This document shows positions 54,641 to 62,306 of a stretch of 64,000 nucleotides of DNA, piece after piece. A program made the position numbers and the translations under genes. How positions within the stretch are numbered: position 1 is the first letter of the stretch; the number at the start of each line of letters is the position of its first letter. This stretch comes from Natrinema thermotolerans DSM 11552. Lineage in GTDB: Archaea; Halobacteriota; Halobacteria; Halobacteriales; Natrialbaceae. The stretch is from contig AOIR01000059.1 in assembly GCA_000337115.1 (NCBI GenBank), forward strand, positions 235,653 to 299,652. The letters are read 5' to 3'. Below the pieces are notes generated by a model. The model did no database searches and was not told where the DNA came from. It saw only the letters and a program-made list of their open reading frames with translations.

Positions 54641-55372
54641 CTACAGCTCGTAGGCCATCATCACCTCATCGACGTACTCGCCGTCGATCGTGTAGTGGTC
54701 CTTGCGGATCGCCTCGGTGTCCCAGCCGTGGACGGTCAGGAACTCGAGTGCGGTGTCGTTGACCACGGGAACGCTGTTGTAGAGCTTCCGGTAGCCGTTG
54801 GCTTCGGCCCACTCGATCCCGCGTTGCAGGAGCGTACTCCCGATCCCGTGGCCACGGTAGGCCTCGCGGACGCCGACGGTCTGTTGGGCGACCTCCCGGA
54901 CCGGTTCGACCCGGTGGAGATCGAGGTGCGTCCAGCCGACGACCGCGCCGTCGACGGTCGCGACGAAGAACTGGCGGGTCTCGATCGCGTTGTGTCTGGT
55001 GACGGTGTCGTCGTAGAGCAGTTGTTCGGCGACCGTCTCGGCGACGACGTAGGTGTCCTCGGCCGTGACGTCCCTGATCGTCTCGATCAGTCCGTCGAAG
55101 TCGTCCTGTCTGGCGGGGCGGACGGTGACGGTAAACTCGTCCAACTCGTGTTTCTCGACGGCCCCGAACTCGAGCGCGAGTCGGAGGGTCCCGCCGTCCT
55201 CCGCGAGATAGCCGTCCTGCTTTAGCTCCTCGAGACGGGTCTGGAACTCCTCGACCGGGAGGGAGACGATCTCGCGCAGTTTGTGCCGTTCGACGGTCCC
55301 GTGGCGCTCGACGTACTCGTAGAGACGCCGGCTGGCCTCGGAAGCGAACGTCGGCCGCTCGAGCGCATCCAT
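54641..55372 (-). CDS. GNAT acetyltransferase with N-terminal winged helix
   Basis: A 243-residue fusion. Residues 1-75 form a winged-helix-like region (RLYEYVERHGTVERHKLREIV). The GNAT domain (about 80-240) includes the acetyl-CoA loop QQTVGVREAYRGHGIGSTLL. It is probably a regulatory or protein acetyltransferase; the substrate is unknown. It is on the same strand as dinB, 81 bp upstream of that gene's start. Confidence 0.88.
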   Translation of the reverse strand: MDALERPTFASEASRRLYEYVERHGTVERHKLREIVSLPVEEFQTRLEELKQDGYLAEDGGTLRLALEFGAVEKHELDEFTVTVRPARQDDFDGLIETIRDVTAEDTYVVAETVAEQLLYDDTVTRHNAIETRQFFVATVDGAVVGWTHLDLHRVEPVREVAQQTVGVREAYRGHGIGSTLLQRGIEWAEANGYRKLYNSVPVVNDTALEFLTVHGWDTEAIRKDHYTIDGEYVDEVMMAYEL

Positions 55373-55468
55373 ACGCCCGCTACGGGGGACCGGCGCTTAT
55401 TCCTTGCCCATCGGTATCAATTGACACAATAATCCGGACGGAACCGTCGAACGGACCCGACAGAGTAG

Positions 55469-55798
55469 TTAGTTGTACTCCCGCCACCGATTCCCGCACT
55501 CGGTACACTTGAAAAAGCGCGTCGGCGGCTCGTCGGCCGACGCGGTCTGTTTGAGCGTGTACCACGCCTCCTCGGCACCGCACTCGTCACAGATCACGTC
55601 GTTTGCCTTCGGTTTCCCCTCGAAGTTGGCGTTCTCGTCGGATTCGATCACGTCGTCGTCGGTCTGGGACTCCGTCGTGACGAAGGCATCTTCCTGCTCG
55701 CGGTCGCGTTCGCTCGAGGCCCCGCAGTCGTCGTTCGTACAGACCATGCGGTCACCGCGAGCCTTCATCATCGAGCCGCAGTCGTCGCAGAATTGCAT
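55469..55798 (-). CDS. tfs: Transcription factor S (TFS, TFIIS/RPB9-like)
   Basis: A 109-residue TFS that stimulates RNA cleavage by paused RNA polymerase. The N-terminal ribbon is CDDCGSMM..CTNDDCG and the C-terminal ribbon CDECG..CTECGNRW. The catalytic acidic hairpin is present as ASADEPPTRF. It starts at ATG 55798. Confidence 0.96.
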   Translation of the reverse strand: MQFCDDCGSMMKARGDRMVCTNDDCGASSERDREQEDAFVTTESQTDDDVIESDENANFEGKPKANDVICDECGAEEAWYTLKQTASADEPPTRFFKCTECGNRWREYN

Positions 55799-55846
55799 AC
55801 CCGGCCGGTACGTGCCCGAGCGGCAAAAACACTCGAGATCGGTGGG

Positions 55847-56347
55847 TCACCGCTCCCGGTCGCCCGCCTCGTCCGCGAGGACGAACGGACAGTCCGCGAC
55901 TCGGACCGTCTCGATCGTCGGCACCGCCAGGATCTCGGCGTCCGCGTGGGTGCAGGCGACGTCGGGCGGCTCGGTGAGATATTCACAGCCCTGACAGTAG
56001 GCTCGCTTGTCGACCTCGCGGACCTCGCTGTCGTCCGCGTCCGTCGGTGCCGGCAGATTGTCGCCCTCGAGTTGCTCCCAGAGTCGGTCGGCGTCGATAT
56101 CGGCGGTGTCCTGCCGATCGAATAGGTCGTCGAACTCGGTCGTCTCGGAGCCGCTGTCGGCCGGTTCCGCGACGGGCGAGGCGAGGCCATCGAGCGGACC
56201 GGCATGGTCGTCCGATTCGGAATCGTCGGACTCGAGCGGAGTCGCGTCCGCGTCGTGAGTGATCTCGATTCCGGCGTCTCCGTCCGTGGATTCGGCTCCG
56301 GCATCCGTCTCGAACTCGCTCTCGTCGTCTCCGGTGTCGTCAGTCAT
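55847..56347 (-). CDS. Acidic protein with C-terminal Cys/His cluster
   Basis: A 166-residue protein. Residues 1-110 are mostly Asp, Glu, Ser and Thr and probably disordered. The last about 55 residues contain AYCQGCEYLTEPPDVACTHADA and a final Cys, a likely small zinc site. No family is recognised. The ATG at 56347 overlaps the stop of the upstream RHH-like gene by 8 bp, so the two are co-translated. Confidence 0.7.
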   Translation of the reverse strand: MTDDTGDDESEFETDAGAESTDGDAGIEITHDADATPLESDDSESDDHAGPLDGLASPVAEPADSGSETTEFDDLFDRQDTADIDADRLWEQLEGDNLPAPTDADDSEVREVDKRAYCQGCEYLTEPPDVACTHADAEILAVPTIETVRVADCPFVLADEAGDRER

Positions 56348-56588
56348 CGGACTCACCGCCGGTCTCGGGGCCGGTGCCGTCGTTGTGCGTCGCCACTGCC
56401 GAGTCGGTCGATTCGGCCGTCGGCGTCGGGTCGTCGTCGGTCGCGACCGCGGCCGAAGCGGTCACCAGCCGCCGACAGATCTCGTCACGACTCTCGCCGC
56501 GCCGGGTGGCTTCGTCGGCCAGCCAGTCGTCGGCCTCGTCGGGAACGGCAAAGGAGACGGCGCGCTCATCGTGGTTTCGGCTGGACAT
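56340..56588 (-). CDS. Small RHH-like protein
   Basis: An 82-residue protein. The N-terminal half (RAVSFAVPDEADDWLADEATRRGESRDEICRRL read as strand-helix-helix) fits a ribbon-helix-helix DNA-binding fold, and the C-terminal half is acidic and disordered. It overlaps the next gene and may regulate that pair. Function unknown. The ATG at 56588 is the only nearby start. Confidence 0.65.
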   Translation of the reverse strand: MSSRNHDERAVSFAVPDEADDWLADEATRRGESRDEICRRLVTASAAVATDDDPTPTAESTDSAVATHNDGTGPETGGESDD

Positions 56589-56655
56589 CTGTCCGTACTT
56601 GGGATATCGAGCGTATAAGCGTTGGTCCGAACTCGAGGGGGAGCCGCGCCGCCGG

Positions 56656-57492
56656 TCACCTGATCTTGCGGACGTTGCTGATGTCGAAGCCGCCGTCGTG
56701 GATCTCCGTCTCGAAGCGGACGATGTCCTCGTCCTCGAGCCGGGAGAGGACGCCCCGGAACTGCTCGACGACGAGGGTGCGGGCGCGTTCGGAGCCGCCG
56801 CTTTCCCACTCGAACAGCAGCGTGCCATCGGTAGCCTCCTTGAGCCGGCCGAGTTCCGTCGGGCCCAGCAGTTCGGCGTTGACCAGCAGGAGGATGACGC
56901 CGCCCCAGCGATGTGAGGCGCGTTTGAGTCCCTTCAGCAGGACGGTCAGGTCCGACCAGTTCAGCCGATCATCGGCCGCCGCCACGAGATCGGTGAGCGA
57001 ATCGATCACAACGAGGTTGTCGGTAGCGTGGTCGGTCAGGTACTCGCCCAGCGCCTCGAGGACGTCAGTACGTTCGTTGTGGCTGCCGAGTTCGGTGATG
57101 TCGGCCATCCCGTCGGCGTACCAGTCGGTCGGCACCGGCGTCAGCTGGAAGTACTCCTCGGCGAGTTCGACGAACCGGACGTCGTCCATCCCCGCGTCGA
57201 CGAGGGCCTCGTCCATGACGAACTGCATCTCGTCGACGACGGCGCTCGGTTCGTCGGTAAACGAGACGTAGTGGACGTCCTCGGGGAGGGTCACGTCGGA
57301 TGCGAGGTCGCCGTAGTAGAGGTCGAAGAGATCGGGGTCGGCCTCGACGAGCCCGTTCAGCACGGCGCTGGTGTAGCAGAACTCCCGCGCGCCGGCACCG
57401 GACTCGCCGGCCAGTAAGACGACGCTGCCGGTTGGCGCGCCGCCACCGATCATCCGATCGAGCCGCGAGACGCCGAGCGGCATCCGTTCCAT
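56656..57492 (-). CDS. RecA-superfamily HTR-like protein (degenerate P-loop)
   Basis: A 278-residue RecA/KaiC-like domain. The Walker A region reads LLAGESGAGAREFCY, which lacks the expected Lys-Thr/Ser, while the Walker B-like NLVVIDSLTDLV is kept. ATP hydrolysis is therefore doubtful. Haloarchaeal relatives are annotated HTR-like proteins and are often linked with signal or motility genes. It lies upstream of the RHH/Cys gene pair on the same strand. Confidence 0.82.
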   Translation of the reverse strand: MERMPLGVSRLDRMIGGGAPTGSVVLLAGESGAGAREFCYTSAVLNGLVEADPDLFDLYYGDLASDVTLPEDVHYVSFTDEPSAVVDEMQFVMDEALVDAGMDDVRFVELAEEYFQLTPVPTDWYADGMADITELGSHNERTDVLEALGEYLTDHATDNLVVIDSLTDLVAAADDRLNWSDLTVLLKGLKRASHRWGGVILLLVNAELLGPTELGRLKEATDGTLLFEWESGGSERARTLVVEQFRGVLSRLEDEDIVRFETEIHDGGFDISNVRKIR

Positions 57493-57687
57493 ACGGGGTC
57501 GTTTGCTCGCGTCCGTTTACCGGTTGCGGCCGACCGTTTGCGCTCCGCTCCCTCGCGTCGCTCGTTTCACTCGCTTCAGGTCGGTCGTCGGCCCGCTCGC
57601 TCATTGACTCGCGGCCGTCGGCCGCTCGTCTTACCGCAGCGCGTAGCGCCGCGGTTTCGTTCGCTCGCGGTGACAATATTTCCATCA

Positions 57688-58674
57688 CTATCGGCGACCG
57701 ACATCCGTCTCGACTCGAGCCCCACTCTCGGCCGCTTCGGCGAGGATCACGCGACCCTCGAGCCCGCGCTCCGCGAGCGCGTCCCGAGCCGCGGCCGCAG
57801 CCTCCTCGGCGTGGGGGGTATCGGTCACGCCGTAGACGACCGGGCCCCACGAGGACTGGCCGACGCCCGAGAGGACCGGGCAGTCCTCGAGCGCGTCGAC
57901 GAGTTCGCCCGCGGGCGGCCGGAAGACCCCGCCCTGTGCGTCGGCGTACCAGGCACCGTTCTTGCGGCCGATCTCGGCGACGGCCTCGCCGAAGGGCTCG
58001 AGGCTGCCCCCGGCCGCGGCGGGCAGCAGTTTCCGGGTGACGACGCCGGCGATCTCGTCGGCGATCGCGGGGTCGGCCCGCTCGACGACCGCGCGCATGC
58101 TCTCGTCCTCGTCGTCGCCGCTGCGGCCGGGCTCGGCGTCGGGGACGACGACCAGAAAGCGCCAGTCATCGGGCAGGTCGTGGCGGGCGACGACCGGCGG
58201 CACCGTCCAGTCGCCCTCCGCCGGCGGCTCCGTGGTAAAGCGGTTCGTCGGGTGGCCGGCGTCGACGACGAATCCGCCACTCTCGAAGGTCGCGACGCCG
58301 ACGCCGCTGCGGCCGCCCCGCCCCATCGCAGGCGCGTTCTCGCGGACCCGCGGCTCGAGTCCGTGGGCCCGTGCCGTCGCCGTCAGCACTGCCAGCGCGA
58401 GTTGGGTGCCGCTCCCGAGGCCGACGTGGCGCGGCAGCCGCTCCTCGAGTGCCACCGCGACGCCGGGAAGGTCCAGCACGTCGACGGCACGGCGGGCGTA
58501 CTCTCCGACCAGCGGGTCGTCGGTCGCGACCTCGGTGGCGGGCTCGGCGGTGACGGTCGCCCGCGGCTCCGCGAGCCCGACGCCGATGCCCCCGTAGAGC
58601 CGCCCGCGGGCAAGCGACAGGTTCTGGAAGCCGACGTGGAGTCGCGCCCCGGTGCTGACGGTCGCGCTCGGCAT
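57688..58674 (-). CDS. Beta-ribofuranosylaminobenzene 5'-phosphate synthase
   Basis: A 328-residue GHMP-kinase-superfamily enzyme that condenses 4-aminobenzoate with PRPP in the archaeal pterin/folate-like pathway. The glycine-rich loop is PRHVGLGSGTQLALAVLTA, and the opening TGARLHVGFQNLS is typical of beta-RFAP synthases. The ATG at 58674 gives MPSATVSTGARLHVGF. It is transcribed alone. The 195-bp gap to its left holds short palindromes only. Confidence 0.92.
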   Translation of the reverse strand: MPSATVSTGARLHVGFQNLSLARGRLYGGIGVGLAEPRATVTAEPATEVATDDPLVGEYARRAVDVLDLPGVAVALEERLPRHVGLGSGTQLALAVLTATARAHGLEPRVRENAPAMGRGGRSGVGVATFESGGFVVDAGHPTNRFTTEPPAEGDWTVPPVVARHDLPDDWRFLVVVPDAEPGRSGDDEDESMRAVVERADPAIADEIAGVVTRKLLPAAAGGSLEPFGEAVAEIGRKNGAWYADAQGGVFRPPAGELVDALEDCPVLSGVGQSSWGPVVYGVTDTPHAEEAAAAARDALAERGLEGRVILAEAAESGARVETDVGRR

Positions 58675-58821
58675 GATCGTGGCCTCGCTACGGAGCCCCC
58701 CGGCAAGGGGGTTTCGACGGTGGCAACGCCTGACGATGGCTCTGACGGACCACTCGACGGGACCGTGGACTCGAGGGCAGCGGGACACAACCGATACCGA
58801 TTCCGCGGACGCGCTTCCACG

Positions 58822-58971
58822 ATGGCGCGTCCCGACGCCTCGGTAATCGTGCCAGCCTGTGACGAGGCCGACCTCTCCCTGCGGCTGCGCCGCGAGGGAA
58901 CGGTCGTCTACGATCCGACCTGTCCCGTCGGCAGGAGCGGGTCGCCGACGCGGGACTATAGTTGCCGCTGA
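58822..58971 (+). pseudogene. Remnant of a family 2 glycosyltransferase gene
   Basis: A 49-codon frame opens with MARPDASVIVPACDEAD, the N-terminus of GT2 glycosyltransferases, and moves straight into DLSLRLRREGTVVYDP, a segment found near the end of the GT-A domain in such enzymes (after the E-D-x-D-L motif). About 150-200 residues are missing between them. The simplest reading is an internal deletion that left a short fused frame. It is not expected to be active. Confidence 0.6.
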
Positions 58972-59160
58972 AAGTCATTGCACACCTGATCACACGACAG
59001 CGCTGCGATCAGTATATCAATCGTTTCAGCGGCTCCTATCCTTTTGAGTGCGTGAGTCCCTGCGTCGGTTCCGTTCCGTCGCTGCTCGCAGCCGTTGGCC
59101 TCGCGGACGAACGTATTCGGCTTTTTCCGAGTTTCCGAACCATTGGCCGAGAAAGGGTAA

Positions 59161-59166
59161 CTTATA
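59161..59166 (+). promoter_or_regulatory. TATA box of ilvD
   Basis: CTTATA is centred about 26 bp upstream of the ATG at 59190 and supports that start over an in-frame ATG 15 bases earlier. Confidence 0.6.
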
Positions 59167-59189
59167 CCGTTTCGATGCGACGTGAGACC

Positions 59190-60917
59190 ATGAGCAGCGA
59201 TACCGAATTCGACTACGGCAAGGACGAGGAGTTACGTAGTCGCGAGGTGACCGAGGGCGCAGACAAGGCCCCACACCGTGCGATGTTCCGGGCGATGGGA
59301 TTCGACGACGAGGACTTCGGCGCGCCGATGATCGGCGTTCCGAACCCCGCGGCCGACATCACGCCGTGTAACGTCCATCTGGACGACGTCGCCGACGCGG
59401 CCCTCGAGGGCGTCGACGAGACCGGCGGGATGCCGATCGAGTTCGGAACGATCACGATCTCGGACGCCATCTCGATGGGGACCGAGGGGATGAAGGCCTC
59501 GCTGATCTCCCGGGAAGTGATCGCCGACTCCGTCGAACTGGTGTCGTTCGGCGAGCGCATGGACGGGCTGGTCACGATCGGCGGCTGTGACAAGAACATG
59601 CCCGGAATGATGATGGCCGCGATCCGGACCGACCTGCCCTCGGTCTTTCTCTACGGCGGCTCGATCATGCCCGGCGAACACGAGGGCCGGGAGATCACCG
59701 TCCAGAACCTCTTCGAGGGCGTCGGTGCCGTCGCCGACGGCGAGATGAGTCCGGACGAACTCGACGAGATGGAGCGCAACGCCTGCCCCGGCGCGGGCTC
59801 GTGTGGCGGCATGTTCACCGCGAACACGATGGCCTCGATCTCCGAGGCGATCGGCTTCGCACCGCTTGGCAGCGCCAGCCCGCCCGCCGAAGCCGAGTCG
59901 CGCTACGAGGTCGCCCGCGAGGCCGGCGAGATCGCCGTCGAGGCCGTCGAAGCAGGGCGGAAACCCTCCGACTTCCTCAGCGAGGCGTCCTTCGAGAACG
60001 CCATCGCCCTGCAGGTCGCCGTCGGCGGCTCGACCAACGCCGTCCTCCACCTGCTAGCGATGGCCGCCGAGGCCGGCGTCGACTTAGACATCGAGACGTT
60101 CAACGAGATCAGCGCCCGCACGCCGAAGATCGCCAACCTCCAGCCCGGCGGCAAGCGCGTGATGAACGACCTCCACGAGGTCGGCGGCGTGCCGGTCGTC
60201 CTGCGTGAGCTGCTCGAGGCCGACCTGCTCCACGGCGACGCGCTGACGGTCACCGGTGAGACGATGGCCGAGGCCATCGAGCGGGTCGATCCGCCCGCGA
60301 TTTCGGATCTCGACGCCGACTTCTTGCATACCGTCGACGACCCGATCCACGAGCGCGGTGCCATCCGCATCCTCACCGGCAACCTCGCGCCCGAGGGGGC
60401 GGTCATCAAGATCACCGGCGAGGACCACCTCCACCACGAGGGACCGGTCCGGATCTTCGAGCGCGAGGAGGAGGCGATGGCCTACGTCCAGGAGGGCAAC
60501 GTCGAATCCGGCGATGTCATCGGGATCCGCAACGAGGGTCCCCGCGGCGGTCCCGGCATGCGCGAGATGCTCGGCGTCACGAGCGCCGTGGCCGGCCAGG
60601 GCCACGCCGAGGACGTCGCGCTCTTTACCGACGGCCGCTTCTCCGGTGCGACCCGCGGGTTCTCTATCGGCCACGTCGCCCCCGAGGCGGCGGCCGGCGG
60701 TCCCATCGCCGCCCTCGAGGACGGCGACACGATCACCATCGACATCGACGACCTCGAACTCTCCGTCGACCTCTCCGACGAAGAGATCGAGCAGCGACTC
60801 GCGGACCGTGAGCAGCCCGACCGCCAGTACACCAGCGGCGTGCTGGCGAAGTACGGGCAGGCCTTTGGCTCCGCGGCCAACGGTGCCGTGACCAACCCCG
60901 GCGTCAAAGACGAGTAG
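59190..60917 (+). CDS. ilvD: Dihydroxy-acid dehydratase
   Basis: A 575-residue IlvD, normal length, which converts dihydroxyvalerate or dihydroxymethylvalerate to the 2-oxo acids in branched-chain amino-acid synthesis. Fe-S ligands are visible: [10 protein letters not shown] and [16 protein letters not shown]; a third lies in ITPCNVHL. Near the C-terminus, [16 protein letters not shown] is the signature. It uses the ATG at 59190 with the TATA box 26 bp upstream. It is transcribed alone. Confidence 0.96.
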   Translation: MSSDTEFDYGKDEELRSREVTEGADKAPHRAMFRAMGFDDEDFGAPMIGVPNPAADITPCNVHLDDVADAALEGVDETGGMPIEFGTITISDAISMGTEGMKASLISREVIADSVELVSFGERMDGLVTIGGCDKNMPGMMMAAIRTDLPSVFLYGGSIMPGEHEGREITVQNLFEGVGAVADGEMSPDELDEMERNACPGAGSCGGMFTANTMASISEAIGFAPLGSASPPAEAESRYEVAREAGEIAVEAVEAGRKPSDFLSEASFENAIALQVAVGGSTNAVLHLLAMAAEAGVDLDIETFNEISARTPKIANLQPGGKRVMNDLHEVGGVPVVLRELLEADLLHGDALTVTGETMAEAIERVDPPAISDLDADFLHTVDDPIHERGAIRILTGNLAPEGAVIKITGEDHLHHEGPVRIFEREEEAMAYVQEGNVESGDVIGIRNEGPRGGPGMREMLGVTSAVAGQGHAEDVALFTDGRFSGATRGFSIGHVAPEAAAGGPIAALEDGDTITIDIDDLELSVDLSDEEIEQRLADREQPDRQYTSGVLAKYGQAFGSAANGAVTNPGVKDE

Positions 60918-61042
60918 CGGCCGCAACCGGCTCGCGGCGTCTCACCGTCCGGGCCGTGTCCGTCCCGACCGCGGGGCGGTCCCTTCGATTTCCTGCACCG
61001 CTCTTTCCCGCCCTTGAGACCGAGTACCAGCTAGACTCCCGC

Positions 61043-61198
61043 ATGCGCAAATACTGTCTCGAGTGCGACTGGCAGGTCAGCACCGCCCACGGCTACACCG
61101 AAAAAGAGGTGTCCGAGGAGGCGATCGCCCACTTCGTCGAGACGGGACATACGGTCGATTCGCTGCGACTCCCGCCGCCCGTGATCCGCCAGAACTGA
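61043..61198 (+). CDS. Small zinc-finger-like protein (51 aa)
   Basis: A 51-residue protein with a Cys/His pattern (YCLECDWQVSTAHGYTEKEV, later HFVETGHTV) that could bind one zinc ion. It resembles short DUF1059-type proteins of haloarchaea. Function unknown. The ATG gives MRKYCLECDW; the long upstream extension is not supported. Confidence 0.7.
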   Translation: MRKYCLECDWQVSTAHGYTEKEVSEEAIAHFVETGHTVDSLRLPPPVIRQN

Positions 61199-61216
61199 TG
61201 CCGTCGGCGTCGCCGC

Positions 61217-61645
61217 TCAGCCGCGGCGCTCGAGGACCCGATCGATAATCAGCCGGGTCGAGAGCAGTTGCTCGTCGTCGGTCTCTCGGGCGCTCGCACG
61301 GCGCACCTCGCAGTCGATCCCCCGCCGCTCGAGTTCGGCTGCGATGGCCTCGTCGTCGTGGTGCTGGTCGTGTCCCAGCGCGATCACGTCGGGATCGATC
61401 TCCTCGATCGGAACGAAGATGTCCTCCTCGTGGCCGAGCAGGGCCTCGTCGACGGCCTCGAGTGCGCCGACTACGTCCCGGCGCTGGGTCGCCGGACAGA
61501 TCGGCTTCTCCTTGTGATCGACGTTCGTCTTGCGGGCGACGATCACGTAGAGTTCGTCGCCCATCGCGGCGGCTTCCGCCAGGTAGTGGACGTGGCCGGG
61601 ATGGATGATGTCGAAGGTCCCCTGCGCGATGACGGTCCGGCTCAT
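61217..61645 (-). CDS. ribL: Archaeal FAD synthase RibL
   Basis: A 142-residue nucleotidyltransferase that makes FAD from FMN. The HxGH site is [10 protein letters not shown], and the C-terminal [11 protein letters not shown] is the ISSTR-like motif. The CTP/glycerol-phosphate cytidylyltransferase family is similar, but the length and the pattern in archaea fit RibL. It is convergent with the 51-residue protein gene, 18 bp apart. Confidence 0.92.
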   Translation of the reverse strand: MSRTVIAQGTFDIIHPGHVHYLAEAAAMGDELYVIVARKTNVDHKEKPICPATQRRDVVGALEAVDEALLGHEEDIFVPIEEIDPDVIALGHDQHHDDEAIAAELERRGIDCEVRRASARETDDEQLLSTRLIIDRVLERRG

Positions 61646-61739
61646 GTCGCCCCCGCGGTCGATCCGGCGGTACGTGGTTTCCGTGGCGATCCCGTCGTCG
61701 GTCCGGTACGTGGCATCGTCTCGAGCATGGCGAGTCTCG

Positions 61740-62234
61740 TCATCGCAGTTCCTCGTCGATATCCGCCTGCGTGAAATCGAAGAAGTCCTCGGTCTCGGGC
61801 AGGTCGACGTCGATCACGTTCAGTCCGGTCGGCTGGCCTTTCGAATCGAACGCCTTCCAGTCGGTCCGACGGTAGGGCGCGCCGATGATGACGTGAACGC
61901 TGCCCCGACCGAAGGTGTCCAGATCGGCGTTACTCGGGCTGATGACGCCGTTCGGATGGGAGTGGATGCTACCCAACGCCTTCACGTCGTTGGGAATCTG
62001 GTTCGTCTTGACCGTCGCGCTGACGCTGTTGGACTCGGTGCCGGGCACCACGAGGATGTCCGTGATGACGAGCCCGTCACGGTCCAGTCCCAGCCGATCG
62101 GCCTCGGTCCCCCGGAGAAACCCCATGTACTCGTTCGGGTGGGTCTCCTCGGAGGACTCGAGGGCGAACTCGAGGGTTTCCTCGGCGATGCCGAGGATCT
62201 CGCTCGAGCGAAACAGCGCGTCGAACAGCCCCAT
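61740..62234 (-). CDS. JAMM/MPN+ metalloprotease
   Basis: A 164-residue MPN+ protein. The zinc site is complete: Glu in PNEYMGFL and [14 protein letters not shown] (H-x-H-P-x6-S-x2-D). JAMM proteases of archaea can remove ubiquitin-like SAMP modifiers; this one is not the only possible desampylase and its target is unknown. It is 94 bp upstream of ribL on the same strand and may be co-transcribed. Confidence 0.9.
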   Translation of the reverse strand: MGLFDALFRSSEILGIAEETLEFALESSEETHPNEYMGFLRGTEADRLGLDRDGLVITDILVVPGTESNSVSATVKTNQIPNDVKALGSIHSHPNGVISPSNADLDTFGRGSVHVIIGAPYRRTDWKAFDSKGQPTGLNVIDVDLPETEDFFDFTQADIDEELR

Positions 62235-62306
62235 GGTCTACGCTGGGGCCTTGCGGTTGCTAAACGTTCCGATGCGCTGGTTCGGAATCGACCCGACCGA
62301 CGCCGC

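Noticed and set aside
57541-57687. Short palindromes in the gap between the RecA-like gene and beta-RFAP synthase
   Set aside because: Several short stems exist (for example around 57634-57656), but they are imperfect or very short and not enough to call a repeat family.
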